NCBI GenBank assembly: GCA_013205585.1 | Contig: JABMML010000135.1 | Coordinates: 1-25,076, forward strand | Origin: Chitinophagaceae bacterium | Lineage (GTDB): Bacteria > Bacteroidota > Bacteroidia > Chitinophagales > Chitinophagaceae | Reading direction: 5' to 3' | Length of the DNA stretch: 25,076 nucleotides | Shown: positions 1 through 8,030 of the stretch, piece by piece | Numbering within the stretch: position 1 is the stretch's first letter | How the letters are laid out: every line of letters begins with the position of its first letter | Position numbers and translations under genes: made by a program | Notes under the pieces: generated by a model | What the model was told of the DNA's origin: nothing | Databases searched by the model: none | Seen by the model: only the letters and a program-made list of their open reading frames with translations

Positions 1-231
1 ATATTTAATTTGATTCAAGAAAATTCTGGAACGAATACTAAAGAAATGTATCAAGTATTTAATATGGGCCATCGTTTAGAAATTTTTACCGATGAAAAAT
101 CGGCAATGGATTTAATTAGCTTAGCAAAGACATTTAATATAGAAGCTCAAGTTATTGGCAGGGTCGAAGCTTCTAGTCAAAAAGAATTAATTTTAAAAGG
201 AAGTTTTGGAACAGAAAGTTTTAGCTATTAA
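1..231 (+). CDS. purM: Phosphoribosylformylglycinamidine cyclo-ligase (AIR synthase), C-terminal fragment
   Basis: The 5' part of this gene lies outside the window; the frame is open from base 1 (Ile-Phe-Asn-Leu...) and ends with TAA at 229-231. The visible 76 residues match the end of AIR synthase: a segment reading IQENSGTNTKEMYQVFNMGH, where the NMGHR motif is typical, then a helix and the conserved IGRVEAS strand. PurM closes the imidazole ring of AIR from FGAM using ATP, in de novo purine synthesis in the cytosol. The TTG at 10 is an internal codon, not a start. The following FtsE-like gene is 89 bases away and probably unrelated in function. Confident on family, based on a short C-terminal piece only. 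Confidence 0.85.
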   Translation: MFNLIQENSGTNTKEMYQVFNMGHRLEIFTDEKSAMDLISLAKTFNIEAQVIGRVEASSQKELILKGSFGTESFSY

Positions 232-234
232 TTT

Positions 235-267
235 TAGAAGATTGAATAATGTAGAAGATTGAATAAT
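235..267. repeat. 16-bp perfect direct repeat after purM
   Basis: The sequence TAGAAGATTGAATAAT occurs at 235-250 and again at 252-267, separated by one base, directly after the purM stop codon. It looks like a local tandem duplication, period 17. No role can be assigned. Confidence 0.8.
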
Positions 268-320
268 TTTAGAATTTTAAAAGATCAGTAGAAAACAATT
301 TTACAATAACAAACTAAGAT

Positions 321-995
321 ATGAGCGAAATAGTAGTACAATTAGAAAATGTAAATATTTATCAAAGTGGGAATCTTATTTTGCAAGATGTGAATTTTAC
401 TGTTCAAAAAGGAGAGTTTGTATATTTGGTAGGTAAGACGGGTACCGGAAAAAGTAGTTTATTGAAATCATTATATGGAGAAGTAAGCATCACTGAAGGA
501 AAAGGCATGGTGGTAGGCTATGATTTAAAAGATATGGATTGGAAGAAACTTCCCTTTTTAAGAAGGAATTTAGGGGTTGTTTTTCAGGACTTTCAATTAT
601 TAACCGATAGAAATGTGCATGAAAATTTACGTTTTGTGCTAAAGGCCACTGGCTGGAAAGACGAGCGTATGGTAGAACAAAAAATTGAAGATGTACTAGC
701 TAAAGTGGGGCTTCAAAATAAAGGCTTTAAAATGACCTATGAGATGAGTGGGGGCGAGCAACAAAGAGTGGATATTGCTAGGGCCTTATTGAACGCACCG
801 AAATTAATATTGGCCGATGAGCCAACTGGTAGTCTGGACCCTGAAACCAGCGATGAAATTATGCAATTATTATTTCAGATAGCCAAGGACGATGGAACCG
901 CTATTGTAATGGCAACGCACGATTTTATGGTTGTTAATAAATTTCCTTCAAGAACCTTAGCTACCATTGGAGGTAGGCTTATTGCGCAGGCTTAA
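321..995 (+). CDS. ftsE: FtsE-like ABC transporter ATP-binding protein
   Basis: A 224-residue ABC ATPase of the FtsE/LolD/MacB size class. Visible motifs: Walker [10 protein letters not shown] at 38-46, Q-loop VVFQDF at 86-91, signature MSGGEQQR at 142-149, Walker B with D-loop [12 protein letters not shown] at 162-173 and switch His200. The [15 protein letters not shown] stretch and the FQDFQLL Q-loop resemble FtsE, which in other bacteria pairs with the membrane protein FtsX to control cell-wall hydrolases at the division site. No ftsX-like membrane gene is next to it; smc follows 92 bases downstream. FtsE is therefore assigned from sequence resemblance only; a lipoprotein or peptide exporter ATPase is the alternative. 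The ATG start is well placed for the family. Confidence 0.75.
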   Translation: MSEIVVQLENVNIYQSGNLILQDVNFTVQKGEFVYLVGKTGTGKSSLLKSLYGEVSITEGKGMVVGYDLKDMDWKKLPFLRRNLGVVFQDFQLLTDRNVHENLRFVLKATGWKDERMVEQKIEDVLAKVGLQNKGFKMTYEMSGGEQQRVDIARALLNAPKLILADEPTGSLDPETSDEIMQLLFQIAKDDGTAIVMATHDFMVVNKFPSRTLATIGGRLIAQA

Positions 996-1033
996 TTTTT
1001 CTCCACTAATTGTACACAAAACAGTATTTAGGC

Positions 1034-1064
1034 CTTGATTTCTTGGCTCTTTTTCTTATGTTCG
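1034..1064 (+). promoter_or_regulatory. Predicted promoter of smc (Bacteroidota type)
   Basis: CTTG at 1034-1037 is followed after 19 bases by TATGTTCG at 1057-1064, one mismatch each from TTTG and TAnnTTTG. The predicted transcript would start near 1070, about 18 bases before the GTG start codon of smc. Confidence 0.45.
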
Positions 1065-1087
1065 CAGCATAAAATAGAAGATAACAA

Positions 1088-4000
1088 GTGAGACTAAAGT
1101 CATTAGAAATCAAAGGGTTCAAGAGCTTTGCTGACAAAACAATTGTAAGTTTTGATGATGGAATTACGGGCATTATTGGGCCAAATGGTTGTGGAAAAAG
1201 TAATATCATAGATAGCATAAGATGGGTAATTGGAGAACAGAAAATTTCAGCTTTAAGAAGTGAAAATTTAGATTCTTTAGTTTTTAACGGAAGTAAAACC
1301 AGATCGGCAAGTAGTATGGCTGAAGTGAGCCTTACTTTTGAGAATACAAAAAACGTATTACCTACCGAGTTTAGCACCATCACTGTAACGCGTCGTTTTT
1401 ATAAAAACGGGGAGAGTGAATACCGACTAAATGATGTGGCCTGTCGTTTGAAAGACATCCATAATTTATTCTTAGATACAGGCGTGAGTACCGATAGCTA
1501 TGCCATTATCGAATTAGCGATGGTAGATGATATCATTAAGGATAAAGACAATAGTCGTCGTAGAATGTTAGAACAAGCGGCGGGCATTACCATTTATAAA
1601 ACAAGAAAGAAAGAAGCGAAGAATAAATTAGATGCGACTGAACAAGATTTAGCGCGTATCGAAGATTTATTATTTGAAATTAATAATCAATTAAAAACTT
1701 TAGAGAACCAAGCTAAAAAAGCAGAAAAGTATTTTGAAATCAAAAAAGAATACAAAGACACTGCCATTGAATTAGCCAAGGCTTCTTTAGAAGGTTTTAA
1801 TATTAGCTATAAAGAGCTAAATGAGCAACAAGAAACAGAAACAGATAAGAAATTTCAATTAGAAGCCGCTATCGCCTTGGAAGAAGCTGCTTTAGAGGTT
1901 GAGCGTGTGGTTTTTATTGAAAAAGAGAAGGGCTTGCAGGCAATGCAGCATCAATACAATGATAGCTTATCCTTACTAAGAACTAAAGAGAACGATAAAA
2001 ATTTAGCAGCACAACGTTTAGATTATCTAAATGATAAAGAAGCCTCTTTACAAGAGTTTTTATTAAAAGCAGAAGGGCAATTAAAAACAATTGGTGATTC
2101 TATCGAGTACACCAAACTACAAGTAGTAGAAGAAGAAAAAATATACCAAGACTTTAAAACAAGAGTTGATCAGTCTCAAACAGCTTTAACTGAAAAAAGA
2201 GATTCCTTCGATAGTCAAAGATCTATTTTAGATAATTTGCGTCAGTCTTATCAACAAATTCAAAGAAATCAATTTGATGCGGAGAAAAAAGTAGCTGTAT
2301 CGGATACTTCTATTCAAAACGTACAAAGATCTCATCAACAATTAGAAGAAGAGCAAAATCATAGAATAGGTCAAATAGCAGCTATTACTGCTCAATTAGC
2401 CACCAAAGAAGCCGATTTAGAAACTAATAAAGCAGGTCTAGCTGCTTTACAAGCACAGCATGATAATGCAAGAGCCAGTATTTTTGAAACACAGGAGCAA
2501 CTAGAAATACTAAGATCAGAACTAGCAGAACAAACAAGAAAATTAGATGCGAAGAAAAACGAATACGATTTATTAAAGAGCTTAGTAGATTCTATGGAAG
2601 GTTATCCAGAGAGTGTAAAGTTCTTACACAAGAATACAGGCTGGAATCATCAAGCACCTATTTTATCAGATATATTATATGTACAAGAAGCCTACCGTGC
2701 AGCGGTGGAGAATGTACTTGAGCCTTATTTAAACTATTATGTAGTTAATAATTTAAAAGAGGGTATGCAGGCCGTACAATTATTGGATGACAATAAAAAA
2801 GGGAAGGCCAATTTCTTTTTATTAGATCAATTAAATGGCGCTTCAGCCAATACGGCACCAGCTAATACTATCTCTGCTTTATCCGTTATTGAAATAGACA
2901 GTAAGTACACTGCTTTAGTGAACCATTTATTAGGCAATGTTTTTATTGCTGAAAATGAACAAGCCTTATTGGGCGATTATGCAGGCATTATCTTAGAAAA
3001 AACGGGTAAGTATGTAAAAGGTAAGTATACTTTAACAGGAGGTAGCGTTGGTTTATTTGAGGGAAAGAAAATTGGTCGTGCTAAGAATTTAGAAAAATTA
3101 TTGGAAGATATTCAAGCACAAGAAAAAGTAGTAAACGATTTAAAAGCCACTATTCAAACACAACATAATTCTGTATTGCAGTTTAATGAGCTTTTGAAAG
3201 AAAACGAAATTCGTTCTACAGAGCAAGCCGTGAATACTTTAATAAATGAGGTTTTTGCTAATAAGAACAGATTAGAAAATTTACAACTAGTACAGTCTGC
3301 TGCTATTATTAAGTTAAAAGAGTTTGCAGATAAAATAACGGAAGAGCATACTGCTATTGCAGACACAAGAATTGCATTAGAAGCCTTGAATCTTTCCTTA
3401 CAGCAAACTCAGTCTAATTTAAATGATATTGAATTGGCTTATCAAGCAGCCGAGCAAGCCTATCATTTAGCTTCTGGCGAGTTTAATGAAATGAATTTGC
3501 AATTAACTAAGCAGTACAGCAAAATTGAGGCATTGCAACAAGAGGTGGTGTTTAAGGAAAATCAATTGAATGATTTACGTGCGCAAATACAAACCAATAG
3601 TGTTCAATTAACTGAAGCAAGTGCAGCTATTGTGGAAAGCCGTGCTGAATTAGCGCAATTGGAAGAAGATTTGGTTAAATTATTAAAGACCAAGGAAGAG
3701 GAAGAGTCGAAATTAAATGAAACAGATCAAGCTTATTATAATTTAAGAAATATCTTACAAGAAAAAGAGAGTGCCTTAAGAATGCAGATTAAGTCTAAAG
3801 AATTAATTGATCAATTAATTAATGAAATAAAAGACCGACTGAATAATTTAAAATTACAGTTGTCTGGCATGAAAGAAAGATTAAATGTAGAGTTTAAAGT
3901 AGAATTAGAGGAAATCTTAGACGAGGGTAGAGCTACTGAAATTTCATTAGAAGAATTACAAGCAAGTGCAGATAGAATGAAGAAGCGCTTGGAGAATATG

Positions 4001-4606
4001 GGAGAAGTAAATCCAACAGCTATTGAAGCCTATACTGAAATTAAAAAGCGTTATGATTTTATTTTAGAACAAAAGAACGACTTAGTGACTGCTAAAGAAA
4101 GCTTGATGCTCACTATTCAAGAAGTAGAAGCCACCGCTAATAAAGCCTTCCTAGAAACATATAACCAAGCTAGAGAGAACTTCCAAAAGGTATTTAAAGC
4201 CTTATTTACAGAAGAAGATTCTTGTGATTTAATATTAGTTGATCCAGAAAACTTAGCCGAAACTGCTGTAGAAATTGTAGCGCGTCCTAAAGGTAAAAAG
4301 CCATCCTCTATTAGTCAATTAAGTGGAGGAGAGAGAACCTTAACAGCTACTGCTATGTTATTTGCCATTTATCTAATCAAGCCAGCACCATTCTGTATTT
4401 TGGATGAGGTAGATGCCCCATTAGATGATGCCAACGTAGGTAAGTTCACACAAATGATCCAGAAGTTCAGCGATAAATCTCAATTCATTATTGTAACACA
4501 CAATAAACAAACTATGAGTGCTGTAGATGTTATATATGGTGTGACCATGCAAGAACCAGGTGTAAGTAAGTTAGTACCTGTTGACTTTAGAAGTTTGAGT
4601 AATTAA
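1088..4606 (+). CDS. smc: Chromosome segregation protein SMC
   Basis: A full-length 1172-residue SMC ATPase, the DNA-entrapping ring protein that organises the chromosome with kleisin ScpA and ScpB. The N-terminal head begins RLKSLEIKGFKSFADKT and carries Walker A GPNGCGKSN at 31-39. A coiled-coil arm runs roughly 165-500, the globular hinge about 503-660 (from GYPESVKFLHKN to the glycine-rich GGSVGLFEGKK), and the returning coiled coil about 665-1020. The C-terminal head has signature LSGGERTL from 1078 and Walker B FCILDEVDAPLDD at 1102-1114. The start is GTG at 1088, chosen because the conserved N-terminus begins right there and no ATG precedes it in frame. No scpA or scpB is in the window. 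A hairpin terminator follows 21 bases after the stop. Confidence 0.97.
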   Translation: MRLKSLEIKGFKSFADKTIVSFDDGITGIIGPNGCGKSNIIDSIRWVIGEQKISALRSENLDSLVFNGSKTRSASSMAEVSLTFENTKNVLPTEFSTITVTRRFYKNGESEYRLNDVACRLKDIHNLFLDTGVSTDSYAIIELAMVDDIIKDKDNSRRRMLEQAAGITIYKTRKKEAKNKLDATEQDLARIEDLLFEINNQLKTLENQAKKAEKYFEIKKEYKDTAIELAKASLEGFNISYKELNEQQETETDKKFQLEAAIALEEAALEVERVVFIEKEKGLQAMQHQYNDSLSLLRTKENDKNLAAQRLDYLNDKEASLQEFLLKAEGQLKTIGDSIEYTKLQVVEEEKIYQDFKTRVDQSQTALTEKRDSFDSQRSILDNLRQSYQQIQRNQFDAEKKVAVSDTSIQNVQRSHQQLEEEQNHRIGQIAAITAQLATKEADLETNKAGLAALQAQHDNARASIFETQEQLEILRSELAEQTRKLDAKKNEYDLLKSLVDSMEGYPESVKFLHKNTGWNHQAPILSDILYVQEAYRAAVENVLEPYLNYYVVNNLKEGMQAVQLLDDNKKGKANFFLLDQLNGASANTAPANTISALSVIEIDSKYTALVNHLLGNVFIAENEQALLGDYAGIILEKTGKYVKGKYTLTGGSVGLFEGKKIGRAKNLEKLLEDIQAQEKVVNDLKATIQTQHNSVLQFNELLKENEIRSTEQAVNTLINEVFANKNRLENLQLVQSAAIIKLKEFADKITEEHTAIADTRIALEALNLSLQQTQSNLNDIELAYQAAEQAYHLASGEFNEMNLQLTKQYSKIEALQQEVVFKENQLNDLRAQIQTNSVQLTEASAAIVESRAELAQLEEDLVKLLKTKEEEESKLNETDQAYYNLRNILQEKESALRMQIKSKELIDQLINEIKDRLNNLKLQLSGMKERLNVEFKVELEEILDEGRATEISLEELQASADRMKKRLENMGEVNPTAIEAYTEIKKRYDFILEQKNDLVTAKESLMLTIQEVEATANKAFLETYNQARENFQKVFKALFTEEDSCDLILVDPENLAETAVEIVARPKGKKPSSISQLSGGERTLTATAMLFAIYLIKPAPFCILDEVDAPLDDANVGKFTQMIQKFSDKSQFIIVTHNKQTMSAVDVIYGVTMQEPGVSKLVPVDFRSLSN

Positions 4607-4627
4607 ATTATATTATAAATTTGCTTT

Positions 4628-4661
4628 AAGAGTCCTTGGTATTAATACTAGGGGCTCTTTT
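4628..4661 (+). terminator. Intrinsic terminator after smc
   Basis: AAGAGTCC (4628-4635) pairs with GGGCTCTT (4652-4659), and the stem continues inward through TTGGTATT/AATACTAG to a small loop. A short T-run follows. This separates smc from the next gene. Confidence 0.8.
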
Positions 4662-4680
4662 AATTTAGAACCTGTTTTTA

Positions 4681-5109
4681 ATGATTAAATCTGCCATCCT
4701 ATTATTTCTATCTTGTTTTTTATTATACTTACCATTTAGTAGGGTGCCTGATTTTTTTGATAGCGAAACAGCACCTGCCATTATTGTAAAGGAAGCGCTA
4801 GGGTCTGGGACTAAGATAGTGGCTGTTTATTCTGAATTTGGTAAAGAGTATAAAATAATATTAGATAGCGCTGAGTATGCTTCTAAAATAGGAGAGAAGC
4901 TGGAATTAATTTATGAGTTAAGTAATCCTCAAAAAGCGGTGGTTAAAAAATTCTGGGGCTATTGGTTAATCCCTATTGAATTGGCTTGGTCTTTTGGTGG
5001 ATTCGCTGCATTATTAGCCATTGCTTATGCCACTACCCATAAGCCACACCCCTCTGCCATCGCCGAACAATTAAAAGGTGATGATGCGCCGAAGAAAAAA
5101 TATGAGTAA
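4681..5109 (+). CDS. Small membrane protein with two transmembrane helices, DUF3592-like
   Basis: A 142-residue protein of unknown function. A hydrophobic helix spans about 4-20, an extracytoplasmic-looking domain about 22-90, and a second helix about 93-117, ending in a charged tail (DDAPKKKYE). The middle reads as a small beta-rich domain finishing GEKLELIYELSNPQKAVVKKF; the pattern 'G-x-x-L-x-L-x-Y-x-x-x-x-P-x-x-A' just before a membrane helix resembles DUF3592 proteins, which is suggestive only. It follows the smc terminator, so it must have its own promoter, which I could not identify. Its TAA stop falls inside the first copy of the repeat at 5108-5152. Start ATG at 4681 directly opens the first helix. 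Confidence 0.65.
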   Translation: MIKSAILLFLSCFLLYLPFSRVPDFFDSETAPAIIVKEALGSGTKIVAVYSEFGKEYKIILDSAEYASKIGEKLELIYELSNPQKAVVKKFWGYWLIPIELAWSFGGFAALLAIAYATTHKPHPSAIAEQLKGDDAPKKKYE

Positions 5110-5152
5110 TTGTTTATTTAAATATTAAGTGAAAAAACACCTATATATCACT
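5108..5152 (+). repeat. Repeat copy 1: single left arm of the palindromic element
   Basis: These 45 bases match 5213-5257 at 41 of 45 positions, with no gaps, at a distance of 105 bases. The copy contains the arm core TTATTTAAATATTAA (5114-5128), the A-run GAAAAAA (5131-5137) and CCTATA. No matching right arm lies between it and copy 2. Confidence 0.85.
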
Positions 5153-5212
5153 AATTAAGGCTGTATAGTAACTAATAAATTATTTTGAATGGAGCTTGAA
5201 AAAATATTGAAT

Positions 5213-5324
5213 AATTGGTTATTTAAATATTAAAAGAAAAAACACCTATATCTCACTCTCTGATCGCTTCGCTCACAAAGTTCGTTCGATATAGCATTTT
5301 TTCAATTCTTAATATTTAAATAAG
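5213..5324. repeat. Palindromic (MITE-like or REP-like) element between convergent genes
   Basis: A long imperfect inverted repeat. TTATTTAAATATTAA at 5219-5233 is perfectly complementary to 5309-5323; inside it GAAAAAA (5236-5242) pairs with 5297-5303, and CTATATC (5246-5252) pairs with 5288-5294. Together these give about 29 paired bases around a more GC-rich 35-base centre containing GATCGCTTCGCTC. It lies between the convergent membrane-protein gene and smpB, so it may end transcription from both sides. There is no coding capacity. It could be a mobile-element remnant or a species-specific intergenic repeat. Confidence 0.75.
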
Positions 5325-5334
5325 TTTTTTATCA

Positions 5335-5799
5335 TTAGCGCTTCAACAGTCTTTTAATTTCTTTATCTACATCACGTGACTTAATAGTCTCACGCTTATC
5401 AAATTCTTTTTTACCCTTCCCTACACCAATTTCTACTTTGGCATAATGTTTATCATTAAAAAATATACGCAAAGGAATAATAGAAAATCCTTTTTCTTTT
5501 ACCTTGGTCTCTAATTTTTCAAGCTCTCTTTTTTGTAATAATAATTTACGGTCATGCACTTCTATATGATTATTAACATTACCGTGGGTATAGGCATTAA
5601 TAAATAAGCCGCGCACCCATAGTTCCCCTTTATCAAACATACAGAAGGAGTCATTGAAACTTACCTTACCTTCTCTAATCGATTTTACTTCCGTTCCTAA
5701 CAATACAATGCCTGCCTCATATTTATCCTCTATGTGGTAGTTGAAATAGGCCTGCCTATTATTTAACTCTTTAGCTTGTACTGGTTTCGATTTAGCCAT
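5335..5799 (-). CDS. smpB: SsrA-binding protein SmpB
   Basis: A 154-residue protein that delivers tmRNA to stalled ribosomes for trans-translation. Typical features: the N-terminal NRQAYFNYHIEDKYEAGIVL strand region, the conserved GTEVKSIREGK motif, a KLLLQKRELEKL helix, IIPLRIFFND, and a basic tail GKGKKEFDKRE...IKRLLKR that enters the ribosome. I place the start at the ATG at 5799 (MAKSKPVQAKE). The open frame reaches further to 5835, but the extra residues (MFPGTISVPGFF) are encoded by a hairpin and have no family counterpart. Spacing to accD is 68 bases. No ssrA (tmRNA) gene was seen nearby. Confidence 0.95.
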   Translation of the reverse strand: MAKSKPVQAKELNNRQAYFNYHIEDKYEAGIVLLGTEVKSIREGKVSFNDSFCMFDKGELWVRGLFINAYTHGNVNNHIEVHDRKLLLQKRELEKLETKVKEKGFSIIPLRIFFNDKHYAKVEIGVGKGKKEFDKRETIKSRDVDKEIKRLLKR

Positions 5800-5830
5800 A
5801 AAAAATCCCGGAACTGATATAGTGCCGGGA
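5800..5830 (-). terminator. Hairpin plus U6 run abutting the smpB start codon
   Basis: Read on the minus strand, TCCCGG (5830-5825), then a 13-base interior with a further three pairs, then CCGGGA (5811-5806), followed by six T and immediately ATG of smpB. It has the form of an intrinsic terminator for accD, but because of its place it also forms the smpB leader. Confidence 0.65.
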
Positions 5831-5832
5831 AA

Positions 5833-5863
5833 CAAAAATAGGATTAAATATTGACTTCCTAAA
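5833..5863 (-). promoter_or_regulatory. Predicted smpB promoter inside the accD-smpB gap
   Basis: On the minus strand TATTTTTG (5840-5833) is a perfect TAnnTTTG element; TTTA (5863-5860), one mismatch from TTTG, lies 19 bases upstream. The predicted start point near 5827 falls at the beginning of the hairpin that precedes smpB. Confidence 0.5.
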
Positions 5864-5867
5864 TGGA

Positions 5868-6785
5868 TTAATGTTTGAATAAGTAAGCCACTTCGGATAA
5901 TTTATTTTTTAAGTGTTTTCTATCAACGATAAAGTCTAAAAAGCCATGTTCTAATAAAAATTCACTGCGTTGAAATCCTGCGGGTAAATCTTTTTTAATG
6001 GTTTCTTTAATAACACGCGGACCAGCAAAACCAATTAGAGCACCAGGTTCTGCAATATTAATATCTCCTAGCATACCAAAGCTTGCAGAAATTCCACCAA
6101 AAGTAGGATCGGTAAGCATAGAAATGAAAGGAAGTTTAGCATCACTTAATTGAGAAAGCTTACCACTGGTTTTAGCCAATTGCATTAAACTAAAGGCACT
6201 TTCCATCATACGAGCACCACCACTTTTACTTATGACCAAATAGGGTAGTTTATATTGTATGCAATAATCCACGGCGCGACTAAATTTTTCTCCCATCACA
6301 CTGCCTAATGAACCTCCAATAAATTCAAAGTCCATACAGGCCACCACCATTTGTTCTCCATTAATTTTCCCTACCGCTACACGCATAGAGTCCTTTAAAT
6401 CGGTTTTAGCATGAATTTCGTCTAGTCTTTTTTGATAATTTTTTAAGTCGGTAAAGTTTAAGGCGTCTTTACTTTTAATATTATCAAAAAGTTCTGTGCA
6501 CTGCGCTTCATCAAATAAAATATCAAAATACTCATCACTTCCAATACGATGATGGAAATTACATTTAGAACAAATGAATAAATTTTCTTTTAATTCAGAA
6601 CTCGTACAAATATGGTTACAAGAAGGGCATTTTGTCCAAAGGCCTTCTGGTGTTTCTTTTTTTTCGGCGGTAGAAGTCGTAATACCCTTTCTAATTCTTT
6701 TAAACCATCTTGATTTACTAGCCTCAGAAGCTGCCGTTTCCTCACCTGTTAAGTTTACTTCAATATCTTCTTCTCTATTTCTCAT
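5868..6785 (-). CDS. accD: Acetyl-CoA carboxylase carboxyltransferase subunit beta
   Basis: A 305-residue beta subunit of the carboxyltransferase that, with AccA, moves carboxyl groups from biotin to acetyl-CoA to make malonyl-CoA. The N-terminal zinc ribbon is visible as C53-x2-C56 and C72-x2-C75 (CPSC...CSKC). The catalytic domain shows the [16 protein letters not shown] segment, the SGGARMMES oxyanion/CoA region and [10 protein letters not shown]...GFAGPRV. The protein carries about 25 acidic residues before the usual WFKR beginning, so the N-terminus is longer than typical; no better internal start exists. accA is not in the window. It is upstream of smpB on the same strand, with a hairpin between them. 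Confidence 0.96.
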   Translation of the reverse strand: MRNREEDIEVNLTGEETAASEASKSRWFKRIRKGITTSTAEKKETPEGLWTKCPSCNHICTSSELKENLFICSKCNFHHRIGSDEYFDILFDEAQCTELFDNIKSKDALNFTDLKNYQKRLDEIHAKTDLKDSMRVAVGKINGEQMVVACMDFEFIGGSLGSVMGEKFSRAVDYCIQYKLPYLVISKSGGARMMESAFSLMQLAKTSGKLSQLSDAKLPFISMLTDPTFGGISASFGMLGDINIAEPGALIGFAGPRVIKETIKKDLPAGFQRSEFLLEHGFLDFIVDRKHLKNKLSEVAYLFKH

Positions 6786-6822
6786 AGTTAAGCAATCGTT
6801 TTAATACTGTATGAAGTTATAA

Positions 6823-6862
6823 AAAATAAACAGTCACCCTTTTATAGTAGTTAGGTGACTGT
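6823..6862 (-). terminator. Intrinsic terminator after the aldolase gene
   Basis: On the minus strand CAGTCACC (6861-6854) pairs with GGTGACTG (6838-6831) around a 15-base loop and is followed by TTTATTTTTT. It lies 14 bases beyond the stop codon of the aldolase and separates it from accD. Confidence 0.8.
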
Positions 6863-6875
6863 GTTAAAATTTTGT

Positions 6876-7943
6876 TTAAGCGTTTCTATTAATGCAGTTT
6901 AAGTCATCAAAAGCTATTTCCAAGCGCTTAATAAAGGATTCTTCCCCTTTTCTTAACCAAACTCTTGGGTCATAATACTTTTTATTAGGCTTATCGGCCC
7001 CCTCAGGGTTGCCTAATTGTGTTTGTAAGAAGGCTTCACTTTTTTTGTAATATTCTAAAACACCTTCCCAGAAAGCCCATTGCAAGTCGGTATCTAAATT
7101 CATTTTAATAGCGCCGTAGCTAATGGCTTCTCTAATTTGATTTTGTGGTGAACCAGAACCGCCATGAAAAACAAAATACACTGGTTTATCCCCTGTGTTT
7201 AATTTTTTTTGAATATGCACTTGGCTATTATTTAAAATATCGGGTCTTAATTCTACATTACCTGGTTTGTATACACCATGCACATTACCAAAAGCAGCAG
7301 CTACTGTAAATAAATTACCTACTTTACTTAATTCAGTATAAGCGTATTCAACATGTTCAGGTTGCGTATATAATTTATCATTATCTACATTACTATTATC
7401 AACACCATCTTCTTCTCCACCTGTAACACCTAATTCAATTTCAATACTCATTCCTAATGGTGCCATTCTTTTGTAAAACTCAACTGAAGTTTGTATGTTC
7501 TCTTCTAAACTTTCTTCAGATAAGTCCAACATATGTGAACTAAATAAAGGTTGTCCTTTTTCTTTTTTATATTGTTCGCCTGCATCAATTAAAGCACTAA
7601 TCCATGGTAACCATTTTTTGGAAGCGTGGTCTGTATGTAAAATAACTGGAACATTGTAAAACTTGGCTACTTGGTGAACATGTAAGGCACCTGCAATAGC
7701 CCCTTGAATATTGGCTTGTAAATTGTCGTTAGGCATTCCTTTCCCTGCTATAAATTGAGCACCGCCATTTGAAAATTGAATAATAATAGGGGAGTTCACT
7801 TTTGCAGCTGTTTCAATAGCTGCATTGATAGTGTCGGTTCCAGTTGTATTTACTGCTGGAATGGCAAATTGATTGGCTTTTGCATCGTTGTATAATTTCT
7901 CTAATTCTTTGCCAAATAAAACCCCTGCGCTGTACTTACTCAT
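6876..7943 (-). CDS. fbaA: Class II fructose-1,6-bisphosphate aldolase
   Basis: A 355-residue zinc-dependent aldolase of the E. coli FbaA (class IIA) type, which cleaves fructose 1,6-bisphosphate to DHAP and glyceraldehyde 3-phosphate in glycolysis and runs in reverse in gluconeogenesis. Catalytic Asp105 and zinc ligand His106 sit in LHTDHASKKWLPW; Glu170 in SIEIELGVTGGEEDGVDN; His222 in FGNVHGVYKPG and His260 in FVFHGGSGS are the remaining ligands, each exactly four residues earlier than in E. coli. Substrate loop NLDTDLQWA begins near 282. Start ATG at 7943 lies about 13 bases after the predicted transcription start, and a terminator follows, so it is probably a single-gene unit. Confidence 0.97.
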   Translation of the reverse strand: MSKYSAGVLFGKELEKLYNDAKANQFAIPAVNTTGTDTINAAIETAAKVNSPIIIQFSNGGAQFIAGKGMPNDNLQANIQGAIAGALHVHQVAKFYNVPVILHTDHASKKWLPWISALIDAGEQYKKEKGQPLFSSHMLDLSEESLEENIQTSVEFYKRMAPLGMSIEIELGVTGGEEDGVDNSNVDNDKLYTQPEHVEYAYTELSKVGNLFTVAAAFGNVHGVYKPGNVELRPDILNNSQVHIQKKLNTGDKPVYFVFHGGSGSPQNQIREAISYGAIKMNLDTDLQWAFWEGVLEYYKKSEAFLQTQLGNPEGADKPNKKYYDPRVWLRKGEESFIKRLEIAFDDLNCINRNA

Positions 7944-7961
7944 AGTTTAATTATTGAGTGG

Positions 7962-7969
7962 CAAATATA
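7962..7969 (-). promoter_or_regulatory. Promoter -7 element of the aldolase gene
   Basis: TATATTTG on the minus strand is a perfect TAnnTTTG match. No TTTG at the ideal upstream spacing; candidates lie at 12 and 27 bases. The leader would be only about 13 bases. Confidence 0.5.
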
Positions 7970-8013
7970 CAATTTATGGCCCAAACGCATGTTAGCCAAA
8001 GTCTTAAATTATT

Positions 8014-8028
8014 AATTGAAAATCAATT
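8014..8028 (-). other. Small hairpin after the CBS-like gene
   Basis: AATTGA (8014-8019) and TCAATT (8023-8028) form a 6-bp stem with a 3-base loop, two bases beyond the stop codon. AT-only pairs apart from one; a weak terminator at best. Confidence 0.3.
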
Positions 8029-8030
8029 CT

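Noticed and set aside
1006..1383. Minus-strand open frame overlapping the start of smc
   Set aside because: It is antisense to the conserved SMC head, has no recognisable domain and reflects codon bias of the real gene. The same applies to the other short antisense frames in smc, plsX, DUF2130, argS and others.
5110..5334. Possible tmRNA (ssrA) gene beside smpB
   Set aside because: No tRNA-like ends or tag-coding frame could be seen; the stretch is accounted for by the palindromic repeat.
5800..5835. Upstream extension of smpB to 5835
   Set aside because: The extra 12 residues are encoded by the CCCGG hairpin and U-run, and family members begin at the MAKSKP-like start.
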